Positions 43,858 to 52,091 of a stretch of DNA of 64,000 nt are shown in pieces. The notes beneath the pieces were generated by a model, which made no database searches, was not told where the DNA came from, and saw only the letters and a list, made by a program, of their open reading frames with translations. The DNA is from a candidate division KSB1 bacterium (GTDB taxonomy: Bacteria; Zhuqueibacterota; Zhuqueibacteria; Residuimicrobiales; Krinioviventaceae), in the NCBI GenBank assembly GCA_034505495.1, contig JAPDQV010000006.1:7154-71153 (forward strand). The letters are read 5' to 3'. Every line of letters begins with the position of its first letter. Position 1 is the first letter of the stretch. Position numbers and translations under genes: made by a program.

Positions 43858-45032
43858 TCGACCACCTCGTAGAGCCGTTTGTGTTCCTTTATTCCGGCAA
43901 AGCGAAAGCCGCCCGTACGGTACTTTGGCGTAACGACCGGTGTACCGTCGGTGGGCAGATTGGACTTGTAAGTATAGAAATCGCTATAAGCGGCGTAATC
44001 CAGCTCTTGACGTTCTTCGATCAGACGCCGATGCGCCTCGACCTTGAGGTATTGCTGATAGCCCGGCAATACCACACCACTGAAAAATTCACCGACGCAG
44101 CCGGAACCGTAGCTGAACAGACCCACCCGCCGTCCCGTCAAGTCGACTGTCGAACATTCAAGGAGAGAAACGAGCGCCATAAAAACCGAAGCGGCATAAG
44201 TGTTGCCGATGATGCGTTGGTAGACGGCAGCGTCTTGAATTTTATCTTTCCACTCCTCCTCGGGCAGATCGCCGAAACCTGCATGCTTGACCAAAAAAGC
44301 ATGCGCCTTTTCTCCCATCTTGGAAAAGGGCAGATGATAGACAAAGCGATCGAAATCATGATAGCTGCGCCCTGTAAGATGACAATACTGGTTCCAGGCT
44401 GAAGCCAAGGCGCGCAAGTAAATTTTTACGGAATATTTGCCGTCGACGAACGCCTCATCGCGATAATTGGGTCGCCAGAAATCGAATACATCTTCGGTAT
44501 AAAGGCCGCTCGTGGAATCGAAAGCCAACAGACGCGGCTGCGCCGAGAGAACCAACGCGACCGCGCCTGCGCCCTGCGTCGGCTCGCCGGCTGAATCGAG
44601 ACCGTACCGAGCGACGTCTGCGGCAACCAGAAGAATCTTGCGCTCCGGGTGCTGCATGAGATAGGGAAGCGTCAACATCAATCCGCCGGCCCCGCTGTAG
44701 CAGGCCTGTTTGAGTTCAATGACGCGCATGTTTTTCGGCAAATCCAGCAGTCGATGCAGCCAAGTGCCGGCGGCTTTGGACTGATCGATGCCGGACTCGG
44801 TTGCGAACAGCAGCGTATCAATTGCATAAGAGTCCACATCCGTCAGGGCTTCGCGGGCAGCATTAGCCGCCAACGTCACAATGTCTTCATCCGGAGGCGG
44901 CGCCGCCATTTTTTCCTGCCCGATGCCAACATAATATTTGTTCGGGTCCTCATTTCGGTGCACTGCCAGAGTTTTCAAGTCGATATAATAGTTGGACGTA
45001 TACATGCCGATTGCTTCGATGCCGACCTGCAT
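43854..45032 (-). CDS. Hydroxymethylglutaryl-CoA synthase
   Basis: A 392-residue thiolase-fold enzyme condensing acetyl-CoA and acetoacetyl-CoA to HMG-CoA. With the start at 45032 (MQVGIEAIGMY, GAGGAG upstream) the catalytic cysteine in LKQACYSGAGGL falls at residue 111, as in the staphylococcal enzyme. Also seen: FATESGIDQSKAAGTW, and the His region in YHLPFSKMGEKAH. The frame is open 18 codons earlier. First committed step of the pathway. Follows IPP isomerase by 54 bp. Confidence 0.95.
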   Translation of the reverse strand: MQVGIEAIGMYTSNYYIDLKTLAVHRNEDPNKYYVGIGQEKMAAPPPDEDIVTLAANAAREALTDVDSYAIDTLLFATESGIDQSKAAGTWLHRLLDLPKNMRVIELKQACYSGAGGLMLTLPYLMQHPERKILLVAADVARYGLDSAGEPTQGAGAVALVLSAQPRLLAFDSTSGLYTEDVFDFWRPNYRDEAFVDGKYSVKIYLRALASAWNQYCHLTGRSYHDFDRFVYHLPFSKMGEKAHAFLVKHAGFGDLPEEEWKDKIQDAAVYQRIIGNTYAASVFMALVSLLECSTVDLTGRRVGLFSYGSGCVGEFFSGVVLPGYQQYLKVEAHRRLIEERQELDYAAYSDFYTYKSNLPTDGTPVVTPKYRTGGFRFAGIKEHKRLYEVVD

Positions 45033-45086
45033 GTTGAGCTCCTCTGCTGAATTTGAAAAAGTTATTTGGGGAAACGATCCTGCCAT

Positions 45087-46133
45087 TCACAGTCGCGCAA
45101 AATCAGGATTCCATAATAACGAATCGTTTTTCTTCAGTTGGTCTGTATTCGAGACACCCAAAAGAAACATGGCAACGACAAATTCTTTTTTGAGCCGTTC
45201 GATGACGCGAATCACCGCTTCTGCTGATTCCATGGCCGGTTTGAGAAAGGGTTTGGCCAGACCGCAAAGCGACGCTCCTAAAATGACCGCCTTGACCATA
45301 TCGATACCCGAGCGGATGCCGCCGGAGGCGACGAGCGTCACCCGATCGGTCAGCGGCCTTAACGCGTAAAGTGCCAAAGGCGTGGGATTGCCCCAATCCT
45401 GGAACAGCAGGCCAAGATCGTCCGCCTCCTCCTGCCGCCGAAAATGCTCGATGCGGCTCCAGCTTGTGCCGCCGCTACCGGACACGTCGATATAACGGAT
45501 GCCTTGGGCCGCTAAAAGATTCGCATCGGCGGGCGAAATCCCGGCTCCCACCTCCTTGACGATCACCGGCACCTCAAGATCTCGGGCAACGGCACCAATC
45601 TTGGCCGCAAGTCCGCTGAAATCGACGTTCCCTTCCGGCTGCACAGCCTCCTGCAGGGGATTGAGGTGAAGGTAAAGCGCATCAGCTGCGACGGCCTCGA
45701 CGGCGCGGCGGCAATGATCGATCGTAAAGCCGTAATTGAGCTGCACCGCCCCCAGGTTGGCAAAGAGCAATGCATTGGGGGCAAATGGCCGCAACTCGAA
45801 ACTGGGCCGCGCTTCGGGATGTGTAAACATGACCCGCTGCGATCCCACGCCCATCGCCACCCCGCAGGTTTGTGCTGCCGTCGCTAAATTCCGGTTGATG
45901 ACCATCACCTTTTCCTGCGAACCGCCGGTCATCGAAGAAATGAGCAGGGGAAAGGAAAGCTTTTTGCCCATGAATTCGATCGAAGGATCGATCTCATCGA
46001 GATTGACTTCCGGCAGAGCCCTATGCACGAGATGAATGCGGTCGAAATAATGTTTGGCGCGGTCGGTTTGCTCGTCGTTAAGGATGACCGAAATGTGTTC
46101 CAGTTTGCGGTCGTTGGTCAGATGATCCGTCAT
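45087..46133 (-). CDS. fni: Type 2 isopentenyl-diphosphate delta-isomerase
   Basis: A 348-residue FMN and NAD(P)H-dependent isomerase that converts IPP to DMAPP. Motifs: ISSMTGGSQEKVMVINRNLA, MGVGSQRVMF, VIVKEVGAGISPADANLL, and the FMN phosphate loop LVASGGIRSGIDMVKAVILGA. It has the type 2 (not Nudix) architecture that often accompanies the mevalonate pathway. Its start overlaps the HMG-CoA reductase stop by 4 bp. Confidence 0.96.
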   Translation of the reverse strand: MTDHLTNDRKLEHISVILNDEQTDRAKHYFDRIHLVHRALPEVNLDEIDPSIEFMGKKLSFPLLISSMTGGSQEKVMVINRNLATAAQTCGVAMGVGSQRVMFTHPEARPSFELRPFAPNALLFANLGAVQLNYGFTIDHCRRAVEAVAADALYLHLNPLQEAVQPEGNVDFSGLAAKIGAVARDLEVPVIVKEVGAGISPADANLLAAQGIRYIDVSGSGGTSWSRIEHFRRQEEADDLGLLFQDWGNPTPLALYALRPLTDRVTLVASGGIRSGIDMVKAVILGASLCGLAKPFLKPAMESAEAVIRVIERLKKEFVVAMFLLGVSNTDQLKKNDSLLWNPDFARL

Positions 46134-47173
46134 TTGCGTTCCAAAGCTTCGTGAGCCCTCATCAGCTCGTGCGGCTGGGTCAAAGCGGCCAGCAAAGAAA
46201 GTTCACCGGCAAGCACCGTCGCCGCGGCAATCACTGCCAGTCGACGGCCGTTTTCTCCCGGCATCCTCTGTTCCAGGCAGCCAAGCCGTTGCAAATTTTC
46301 GACGACAAAAGGCAGCCCTTTTCCTGCGCCCACGGTGCCGACAATCAAATGCGGCAGCGTAACGGCAAAATAGAGATTCTCTTCCCTTACTTCGGCGTTG
46401 ACGAATCCTTGCGAACCTTCGACAATGTTCGCGGCGTCCTGACCCGTCGCCAAATAAAAAGCCAGCAGCATGTTGGCAAAGTGAGCATTCGCCGCCCGTA
46501 CACCGCCTGCGAGCATGGTTCCATAAAGATTCTTTTTGATGTTCAAATCGACCAGCTTTTCCGGCGTGGTTTTGAGAAACCGTCGGCAAAGTTTGGCGCT
46601 GATCGTTGTTTCGGCGATGACATACCGGCCGCGGCCCAAAATGCCGTTGACCGCCGACACTTTTTTATCGGTACAGTAATTTCCCGAAACGCTGACGTAA
46701 CGAACCTGCGGAAACTCTTCCAGCAGTCGGCTCATGAGAGCGTCGGCCGCTTTGGTGACCATATTGTGGCCGGCAGCATCGCCGGTGCTCATGTCCAAGC
46801 GAATATAAAGCAGATCGGCAAGATTTTGGAAATGAAGATCGACAAAACGGGCGAATCGGCTGGTGCTCTCCGCGACCTGCGCCCATTCCGCCTTGCGGGC
46901 TTCCAGCTGCCGACGCACTTGCAGAGCGGTTTCCGCGTCCGTTGCCTGGACGAGAATCGAGCGCGCCATCCGTTCGTCGACAACCACGGCGCGAACACCT
47001 CCCGCCTCGGCCGTAACCCTCGCACCGCGCTCGACTGAGGGCCAGAGCGGCGTCTCGAAAGTCGCCAACGGCACCATCACCTCTCCGTCCATCACCGGCC
47101 CGACGATCTTGAGCGGCCCCACGCGCCGCATCGGGATTTCGGCGTGCTCCTCCGTTTGCTCCGCTCGATTCAT
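46130..47173 (-). CDS. Hydroxymethylglutaryl-CoA reductase (class I-like)
   Basis: A 347-residue NAD(P)H-dependent reductase making mevalonate from HMG-CoA. The class I pattern is evident: VPLATFETPLW (Glu40), DMSTGDAAGHNMVTKAAD, SVSGNYCTDKKVSAVNG (catalytic Lys about 170), GQDAANIVEG (Asp246) and GTVGAGKGLP. A late His lies in HELMRAH. It lacks the membrane domain of eukaryotic enzymes. The ATG follows the PAP2 phosphatase stop with no gap. Rate-limiting step in other organisms. Confidence 0.93.
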   Translation of the reverse strand: MNRAEQTEEHAEIPMRRVGPLKIVGPVMDGEVMVPLATFETPLWPSVERGARVTAEAGGVRAVVVDERMARSILVQATDAETALQVRRQLEARKAEWAQVAESTSRFARFVDLHFQNLADLLYIRLDMSTGDAAGHNMVTKAADALMSRLLEEFPQVRYVSVSGNYCTDKKVSAVNGILGRGRYVIAETTISAKLCRRFLKTTPEKLVDLNIKKNLYGTMLAGGVRAANAHFANMLLAFYLATGQDAANIVEGSQGFVNAEVREENLYFAVTLPHLIVGTVGAGKGLPFVVENLQRLGCLEQRMPGENGRRLAVIAAATVLAGELSLLAALTQPHELMRAHEALERK

Positions 47174-47782
47174 TTACTCGCTCCTAATAGTGAGCTCATT
47201 TTGCTGCTCTGTTTTCATTGATGTTTTCTGCAAATGCCGTTTTTCAAATGTCCTGAATATGAAAACAACCAGCGCTCCGCTGATAAATCCAAGGAGTGCA
47301 CCGGCCAGAACATCCAAGGGATAATGCACGCCCACATACACACGCGAAAAAGCCACCAAGACCGCGGCCAGGATGCATACAGTTCGCCACTGCGGATACA
47401 AAAACGCCAGAACCGTAGCGGCGGAGGCCGAGTTGGCCGCGTGTGAAGAGGGAAAAGAGGGCGAACGCGTGATGCCGGTCGGCAAGTGTACCATGCCGAG
47501 TTCGCCGTAGGTTACGCACGGTCTCTCCCGCTTGACCAACGGTTTAATGACCGATGATGAAAGTTGGTCGCTCAACGTCAATGCCGCCGCCAACAATAAA
47601 AGAGCCCATCGGCCTTTGCGGCCGCCTTTCCACAAAAGGCCCAGGATGATGATCACAAAAATGGGCGTCCAGTTACGCTGGTTGGTGATGAACGGCATGA
47701 TTAAATCGAAAAAGAGGTTCTGAAGGTCGCGGTTGATGAGAAAAAAGATCTCCCGATCAATATTCAGAAGCCAACTCAGCAT
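47174..47782 (-). CDS. PAP2-superfamily membrane lipid phosphatase
   Basis: A 202-residue polytopic protein, start ATG at 47782 (MLSWLLNIDREIFF) with GGAG 6-7 nt upstream. The three phosphatase motifs are complete: KPLVKRERP, PSFPSSHAANSAS and SRVYVGVHYPLDVLAG. Such enzymes dephosphorylate undecaprenyl diphosphate, phosphatidate or lipid A. Its place directly ahead of the mevalonate genes and after a glycosyltransferase makes a polyprenyl diphosphate phosphatase attractive (inference). About six helices. Confidence 0.9.
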   Translation of the reverse strand: MLSWLLNIDREIFFLINRDLQNLFFDLIMPFITNQRNWTPIFVIIILGLLWKGGRKGRWALLLLAAALTLSDQLSSSVIKPLVKRERPCVTYGELGMVHLPTGITRSPSFPSSHAANSASAATVLAFLYPQWRTVCILAAVLVAFSRVYVGVHYPLDVLAGALLGFISGALVVFIFRTFEKRHLQKTSMKTEQQNELTIRSE

Positions 47783-47790
47783 GGTGACTC

Positions 47791-48876
47791 CTATTTCCAT
47801 TTGCTTGATAGAAACGGGCCGGCCGCCCCGAACAGCACTACATAAGGCACATGCAACAGCTCGGCAAGCGGCAGAATCCTGAGGCACTCGGTCCGCCGCA
47901 TAGGAACGGCAAAACGATGCAACAGATAAAAATCAACGACAAGCTTGAAAATCATGGCGAAAAAAAACGGCATCCATCCGCATAGAAACGGCGCCGTAAA
48001 AAGTATAAAGTGATAGCCGTAAGCGGCAATCAAGGCAGCAACTTTGACGGGCGAGTAATAAAAACCCTTTGAAGCGTGTCGGAGCCGCTGGCGGACAAAA
48101 TGGCGGAAATTTTGGGGACGATAGGTGGGGACAACCACACGTGCGTCAAAAGCGTAGCGGATTTTCCACTCGGTTGTTTGCACCAGCCCCAACAACAGGT
48201 CGTCGTCGCCGGAACGGTGACGCTGAATTCGTGTGAATCCGCCAACCTGTTGATAGACGGATTTGCGGTAAGCCAAATTTCGACCGTTGCAGGTAGCTGC
48301 GGCGTTCCAGCCGCTGCTGCCCGCCGCTATCGCCGCCAGGGACAGCGAGTCGAGCTGCATGAGGCACGGAAAAAATCCCTTTTTCAGCGGCAATTCTGCG
48401 GGCGAAAAACCGATGACCATACCGGTATCCGGTGTAAAATAGCCTACCATATCGCTCAGCCAATTCGGCGGCGGCAGGCAGTCGGCGTCGGTAAGGAGAA
48501 GAATTTCGCCTCTTGCTGTTTTTATGCCCAAATCGAGCGCCTGTTTTTTAGGCGAAGCGCTCGCATTTCGATTTCGACTATGCAGTAGAATAAACCTCTC
48601 ATCGGGGTACGCTTCGACGAGCGCCGCTGTGGCATCCTCGGATTCGTCGTCTACAATAATGAATTCCGTGCATGAGCGCGGATAGTCCTGAGCCGCCAAT
48701 GCGTCGAGAAGCGCCGGCAGATGCTTTTCTTCATTGCGCGCCGCAACGATAACCGATACCATCGGCTGTTCGAGGGTGCGTTCCGACGGGATACGCCGTA
48801 ATCCGGCGCGAATCCACAACACGGCGGCTCCGTAGAAAAGCGAAAGTCCGACGAGAATCAACTCGGCGACCTGCAT
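47791..48876 (-). CDS. Membrane-associated family 2 glycosyltransferase
   Basis: A 361-residue inverting glycosyltransferase. One N-terminal helix (about residues 4-24) is followed by the GT-A domain: PMVSVIVAARNEEKHLPALL, EFIIVDDESEDATA, and the DxD-type LLTDADCLPPPNW. A later SGDDDLLLGL gives an acidic catalytic region and is followed by RQRLRH. C-terminal helices (about 285-345) anchor it. It follows the Wzi-like lipoprotein gene by 6 bp. Likely transfers a sugar to a lipid carrier, but donor and acceptor are unknown. Confidence 0.88.
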   Translation of the reverse strand: MQVAELILVGLSLFYGAAVLWIRAGLRRIPSERTLEQPMVSVIVAARNEEKHLPALLDALAAQDYPRSCTEFIIVDDESEDATAALVEAYPDERFILLHSRNRNASASPKKQALDLGIKTARGEILLLTDADCLPPPNWLSDMVGYFTPDTGMVIGFSPAELPLKKGFFPCLMQLDSLSLAAIAAGSSGWNAAATCNGRNLAYRKSVYQQVGGFTRIQRHRSGDDDLLLGLVQTTEWKIRYAFDARVVVPTYRPQNFRHFVRQRLRHASKGFYYSPVKVAALIAAYGYHFILFTAPFLCGWMPFFFAMIFKLVVDFYLLHRFAVPMRRTECLRILPLAELLHVPYVVLFGAAGPFLSSKWK

Positions 48877-48882
48877 GGCTCC

Positions 48883-50436
48883 TCAGTAATCGCAATCGAT
48901 GCGGAAACGCACCCAATGATGGAATCGAGATCGACCTGCCACAAGGTCGGCATTACGGACATCCTCATAATCGTAAGAAATGGAAACAAACAGATCACGG
49001 ATCAATTGATCGACGATGCGAAATCCGGCGCCCGACCGCCTTTCAACGACTCCCTTGAGAAACTCTTTGCGATCACCCACATGCGGACGCGTGCGCGTGT
49101 CGGCCTCACCCGTACCTTTCCGGCTTAATCTACCGTTCAGCTCGAGGCGGAAATCGCGACCGAACTGTTTTCCGAGAGTAAACGAAAACTCGTCACTGTT
49201 CGGCCCCAATCGATTGCCGATGATCTGATCGTAATGAGTGTAAATATTTAGCGAATCCCAATGGCTATAGACGTAAGGAGAAATTTGGCCGTAGCGAAAT
49301 CGAAGGTCGAGGCCGCGCAGGTTAAAGGCATCCGCCCACAAACCGCCCACGGCCCAAGCGAATTTGTTGCCGAAATAGTTCCTCCAGCTTTTGGTCGAGG
49401 TCATGTCATCGATATACCATTCGCCCGCAAGTGTAAGGCGAGGAAAGGCGGTTACCACCACGTCGGCAACGATGTTATTGTTGTCGCGGTCCCCCAAGTG
49501 GTGCTCTGCAAAATGATAAAAGGTCAGCGGATTGAGATAGGACGGCTCGACTCCTCGGCCGCCGTAAACGACCGTTTCGGCGAATCCCAAAGACAAACCC
49601 CGTAACAATTGTAAATCGAGTCGATGGGCGGCAAGGTACTTTTGCCCCAATGGGCTGCGCAGCCAGGCATGCATCGAGTTAAAAGAAAACTTTTTGAGTC
49701 GAAAGCCGAGTCGCAGCATATCGGCAGGCGGCGCATTCGAAGAAAGAGCAAACCCTTTTCCGATGAACGGTCCCCAGTCGAATTCATCCTTTCCGGCCTG
49801 CAGCCGAAATGCCGATTTTTGCCAAACAAAGTAAGCCGTTGTTTGATCGCGATAGACGTTGGCGCCTGAGGTTACGACCGGCTCCCCTTTAGCCGGATTG
49901 AAATTTTCGTCGTTCGGGTCTCGTTTCTCGCCCCGCGTCAGCGTATTGCGGGCGTGAGCAAAGAAGGCCAAGCTGTTGCCCAATTGGCCGCGCAAATTGC
50001 CGCCGAAGGTTGTATGCGAAAGCAATTGATCCGATGGGCCAGAGCTGCGACGGGAATCGATCTGCTCTGCGGCTAGAATATCGATGTGCAAAATTGTTTC
50101 CTGCTCGCGCAAAGTGTAAAAATGGCGCTCAGGCGTCGCATCTGCAGCCGATTCTCCCAATTCATCGCGAAAATCGCCGCGTAATTGCTCCAAAAGCTTT
50201 CGATCGCCGGTCGAAAACAGATGCGGCGATTTTTCCGCCGCTTGAAGAGACTGCCGAACCCACTCCGCCGCAATTTGCCGCGAAACCGGCCGCACACGCA
50301 GCTCCATTGCGTTAATGACGCCCAAAGCTTCCAAGCGTTCAAAAAACGGATAGGCCCAATGATTGAGAGGCAGGTTTGCCGTCGTTTCCCCGCAAGCGGA
50401 AAGAGAGGTCATTAACAGAATCAGCAGCGGTCTCAA
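48883..50436 (-). CDS. Wzi-like capsule/outer-membrane beta-barrel lipoprotein
   Basis: A 517-residue protein. A TTG at 50436 with GAGGG 6 nt upstream gives a clean lipoprotein signal (MRPLLILLMTSLSAC, Cys15), so it is preferred to a TTG 12 codons earlier. A short SLH-like segment (LPLNHWAYPFFERLEALGVI) follows, then a long beta-rich part with GKDEFDWGPFIGKGFALSSNAPP and YGGRGVEPSYLNPLTFYHF that are typical of capsule assembly protein Wzi relatives. Ends HHWVRFRIDCDY as a terminal strand. Role: surface polysaccharide attachment or export. First gene of the eleven-gene run. Confidence 0.82.
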   Translation of the reverse strand: MRPLLILLMTSLSACGETTANLPLNHWAYPFFERLEALGVINAMELRVRPVSRQIAAEWVRQSLQAAEKSPHLFSTGDRKLLEQLRGDFRDELGESAADATPERHFYTLREQETILHIDILAAEQIDSRRSSGPSDQLLSHTTFGGNLRGQLGNSLAFFAHARNTLTRGEKRDPNDENFNPAKGEPVVTSGANVYRDQTTAYFVWQKSAFRLQAGKDEFDWGPFIGKGFALSSNAPPADMLRLGFRLKKFSFNSMHAWLRSPLGQKYLAAHRLDLQLLRGLSLGFAETVVYGGRGVEPSYLNPLTFYHFAEHHLGDRDNNNIVADVVVTAFPRLTLAGEWYIDDMTSTKSWRNYFGNKFAWAVGGLWADAFNLRGLDLRFRYGQISPYVYSHWDSLNIYTHYDQIIGNRLGPNSDEFSFTLGKQFGRDFRLELNGRLSRKGTGEADTRTRPHVGDRKEFLKGVVERRSGAGFRIVDQLIRDLFVSISYDYEDVRNADLVAGRSRFHHWVRFRIDCDY

Positions 50437-50515
50437 ATCCGGCCCTCGCTTTGTCGCTAAAAGATAGTACAAATCTTTGAAACATCAAACGTCCAACAGC
50501 GCTCAGTCAAAAAAG

Positions 50516-50548
50516 AAAAAGCGCTCAACCTCCCAGTGAGCGCTTTTT
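50516..50548 (-). terminator. Intrinsic terminator downstream of the receiver-like gene
   Basis: GCGCTCA (50521-50527) and TGAGCGC (50537-50543) pair around a 9-nt loop, with A-run and T-run flanks that extend the stem; on the minus strand a T-rich tract follows. It ends the receiver-like gene (50577-50981) and precedes the Wzi-led operon. It could work in both directions. Confidence 0.8.
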
Positions 50549-50576
50549 GCAGGCATAAGGAACCTGAAAGCGGCTG

Positions 50577-50981
50577 TCAGTATCCGCTTTCTTCATAAGG
50601 TTCATTGTCAATGTCTTCGAATTCGGGCGTATTGGGAACACCCAGCAGATCGACCGCCTTCTGCACCAGTACGTCCGGTTCGGTATCGCTCGGATAGAGA
50701 AAAGTGTTCTCGTCCAGCTGGTCGTGAAAAGTCGTCGAATCGTCCAGAATAACCAGGGGCGTATAGCGGCGATACTGTTTGATGGCTTTGAATTTTTTTA
50801 GTTTCGTCGCATCATTGGGGTCGGGTTGCCAAATAATCATCTGCGCGCTGAACCAAGCCAGCTCGCGCAAACCCTCCAGTACGTCTTTATGTTTTTTGAC
50901 CTGAAACCGCTGACGCCTGAGTGCACTCGCCAGACGACTGCCCAGAACGCGGTCGGTTTCGATGATCAGGACTTGCGACAT
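50577..50981 (-). CDS. Receiver-like protein lacking the phosphoacceptor aspartate
   Basis: A 134-residue protein that starts as a CheY-like receiver: MSQVLIIETDRVLGSRLASAL, with the helix-strand alternation and ALRRQRFQVKKHKDVLEGLREL. At the strand where a receiver has Asp (LLD), this protein reads QMIIWQPD, so the phosphoacceptor appears absent. The N-terminal acidic pair is also reduced to ETD. The tail is strongly acidic (EFEDIDNEPYEESGY). It may be a pseudo-receiver acting through protein contacts. No histidine kinase is nearby. Ends at an intrinsic terminator. Confidence 0.7.
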   Translation of the reverse strand: MSQVLIIETDRVLGSRLASALRRQRFQVKKHKDVLEGLRELAWFSAQMIIWQPDPNDATKLKKFKAIKQYRRYTPLVILDDSTTFHDQLDENTFLYPSDTEPDVLVQKAVDLLGVPNTPEFEDIDNEPYEESGY

Positions 50982-51103
50982 ACCTTGCTTCCTTTCCGCT
51001 TGTGCTGTTCCTCACTGATTGAAATGCACGTTACAATTTACAAAAAATTCTGCAAAAATTCTATCAGTTTTCAACGGCAGAAAGCTGCAAATACGGAGAG
51101 AAG

Positions 51104-52060
51104 CTATTTGGTTATGAAGAGATAGGCGGTGTAGACCAGGTAAATAATGATAAAAAGCCAACCCTCCCGACGGCTGATTTGGCCTTTTTCTTTGACAAAG
51201 CTGCTGAAAAAGAACAACAGCGATGCAAAAGTCAAAACAAGAAAATCAAAATTAATGGAGGGGTTATAGGGTAAATCACGAATGATACCCGTACAACCGA
51301 GAACGAAAAAAATGTTAAAGATGTTGGAACCCACCACATTGCCGACAGCAATGTCGTCTTTCTTTTTATAAGAGGCCACGGCGGAAGTGACCAGTTCTGG
51401 GAGAGATGTTCCCAACGCCACGATGGTTAATCCGACGACCTTATCGCTGATGCCGAAAGCGCGGGCAATAATCACGGCATTTTCAACCGCCAACTTGCCG
51501 CCTAGAAAAAGGCCGGCCAAGCCGATCGCAATGAGGACCGTCATTTTGAAAACAGAAAGCTGTTTGGATGGCCGGAAATCAACTACCTGCACTTGAGCAA
51601 TGGCAAAGTTGTAGATGAGAAAAAAGCCGAAAAAGCACAATAGAATCAATGCGTCATTGCGGGCAAGAAGGTTAACGCCTTGGCTGAACAGCGAGTCGTT
51701 AACCATCACAAAAAGCACAAAGATCGCCAACATCGAGTATGGAATCTCTCGCCAGATGGTATTGTGCTGCGTTTTAAGCGGCCGTATCGCCGCCGCTACC
51801 CCAAGTATAAGAAGAATATTGACGATATTGCTGCCGATGATGTTTCCAAAGGCAATGTCATTGACACCCTTTATGGCAGAGAGTACATTTACGATCAGCT
51901 CCGGTGCCGATGTCCCGAACGCCACAACTGTAAGGCCGATGACGATGGGTTTGATGTGCAGCCGCAACGCCAGCGCCGATGCGCCGTCCACAAGCCAATC
52001 TGCACCTTTTACCAGCAGCGCAAATCCCACAATCAGCAGAAAGAAGGCAAGCAGAAGCAT
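51104..52060 (-). CDS. CaCA-family calcium/sodium:cation antiporter
   Basis: A 318-residue exchanger with both alpha-repeats in canonical form: VVAFGTSAPELIVNV...GNIIGSNIVN and IVALGTSLPELVTSA...GNVVGSNIFN. Ten hydrophobic helices. It differs from the copy at 4021-5025 in that its second repeat is the standard GNVVGSN. Cotranscription with the metallo-beta-lactamase gene (31 bp upstream) is likely. Confidence 0.92.
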   Translation of the reverse strand: MLLLAFFLLIVGFALLVKGADWLVDGASALALRLHIKPIVIGLTVVAFGTSAPELIVNVLSAIKGVNDIAFGNIIGSNIVNILLILGVAAAIRPLKTQHNTIWREIPYSMLAIFVLFVMVNDSLFSQGVNLLARNDALILLCFFGFFLIYNFAIAQVQVVDFRPSKQLSVFKMTVLIAIGLAGLFLGGKLAVENAVIIARAFGISDKVVGLTIVALGTSLPELVTSAVASYKKKDDIAVGNVVGSNIFNIFFVLGCTGIIRDLPYNPSINFDFLVLTFASLLFFFSSFVKEKGQISRREGWLFIIIYLVYTAYLFITK

Positions 52061-52091
52061 TCGTCCGTCACCTAAACTAAAAAAGTAGATT

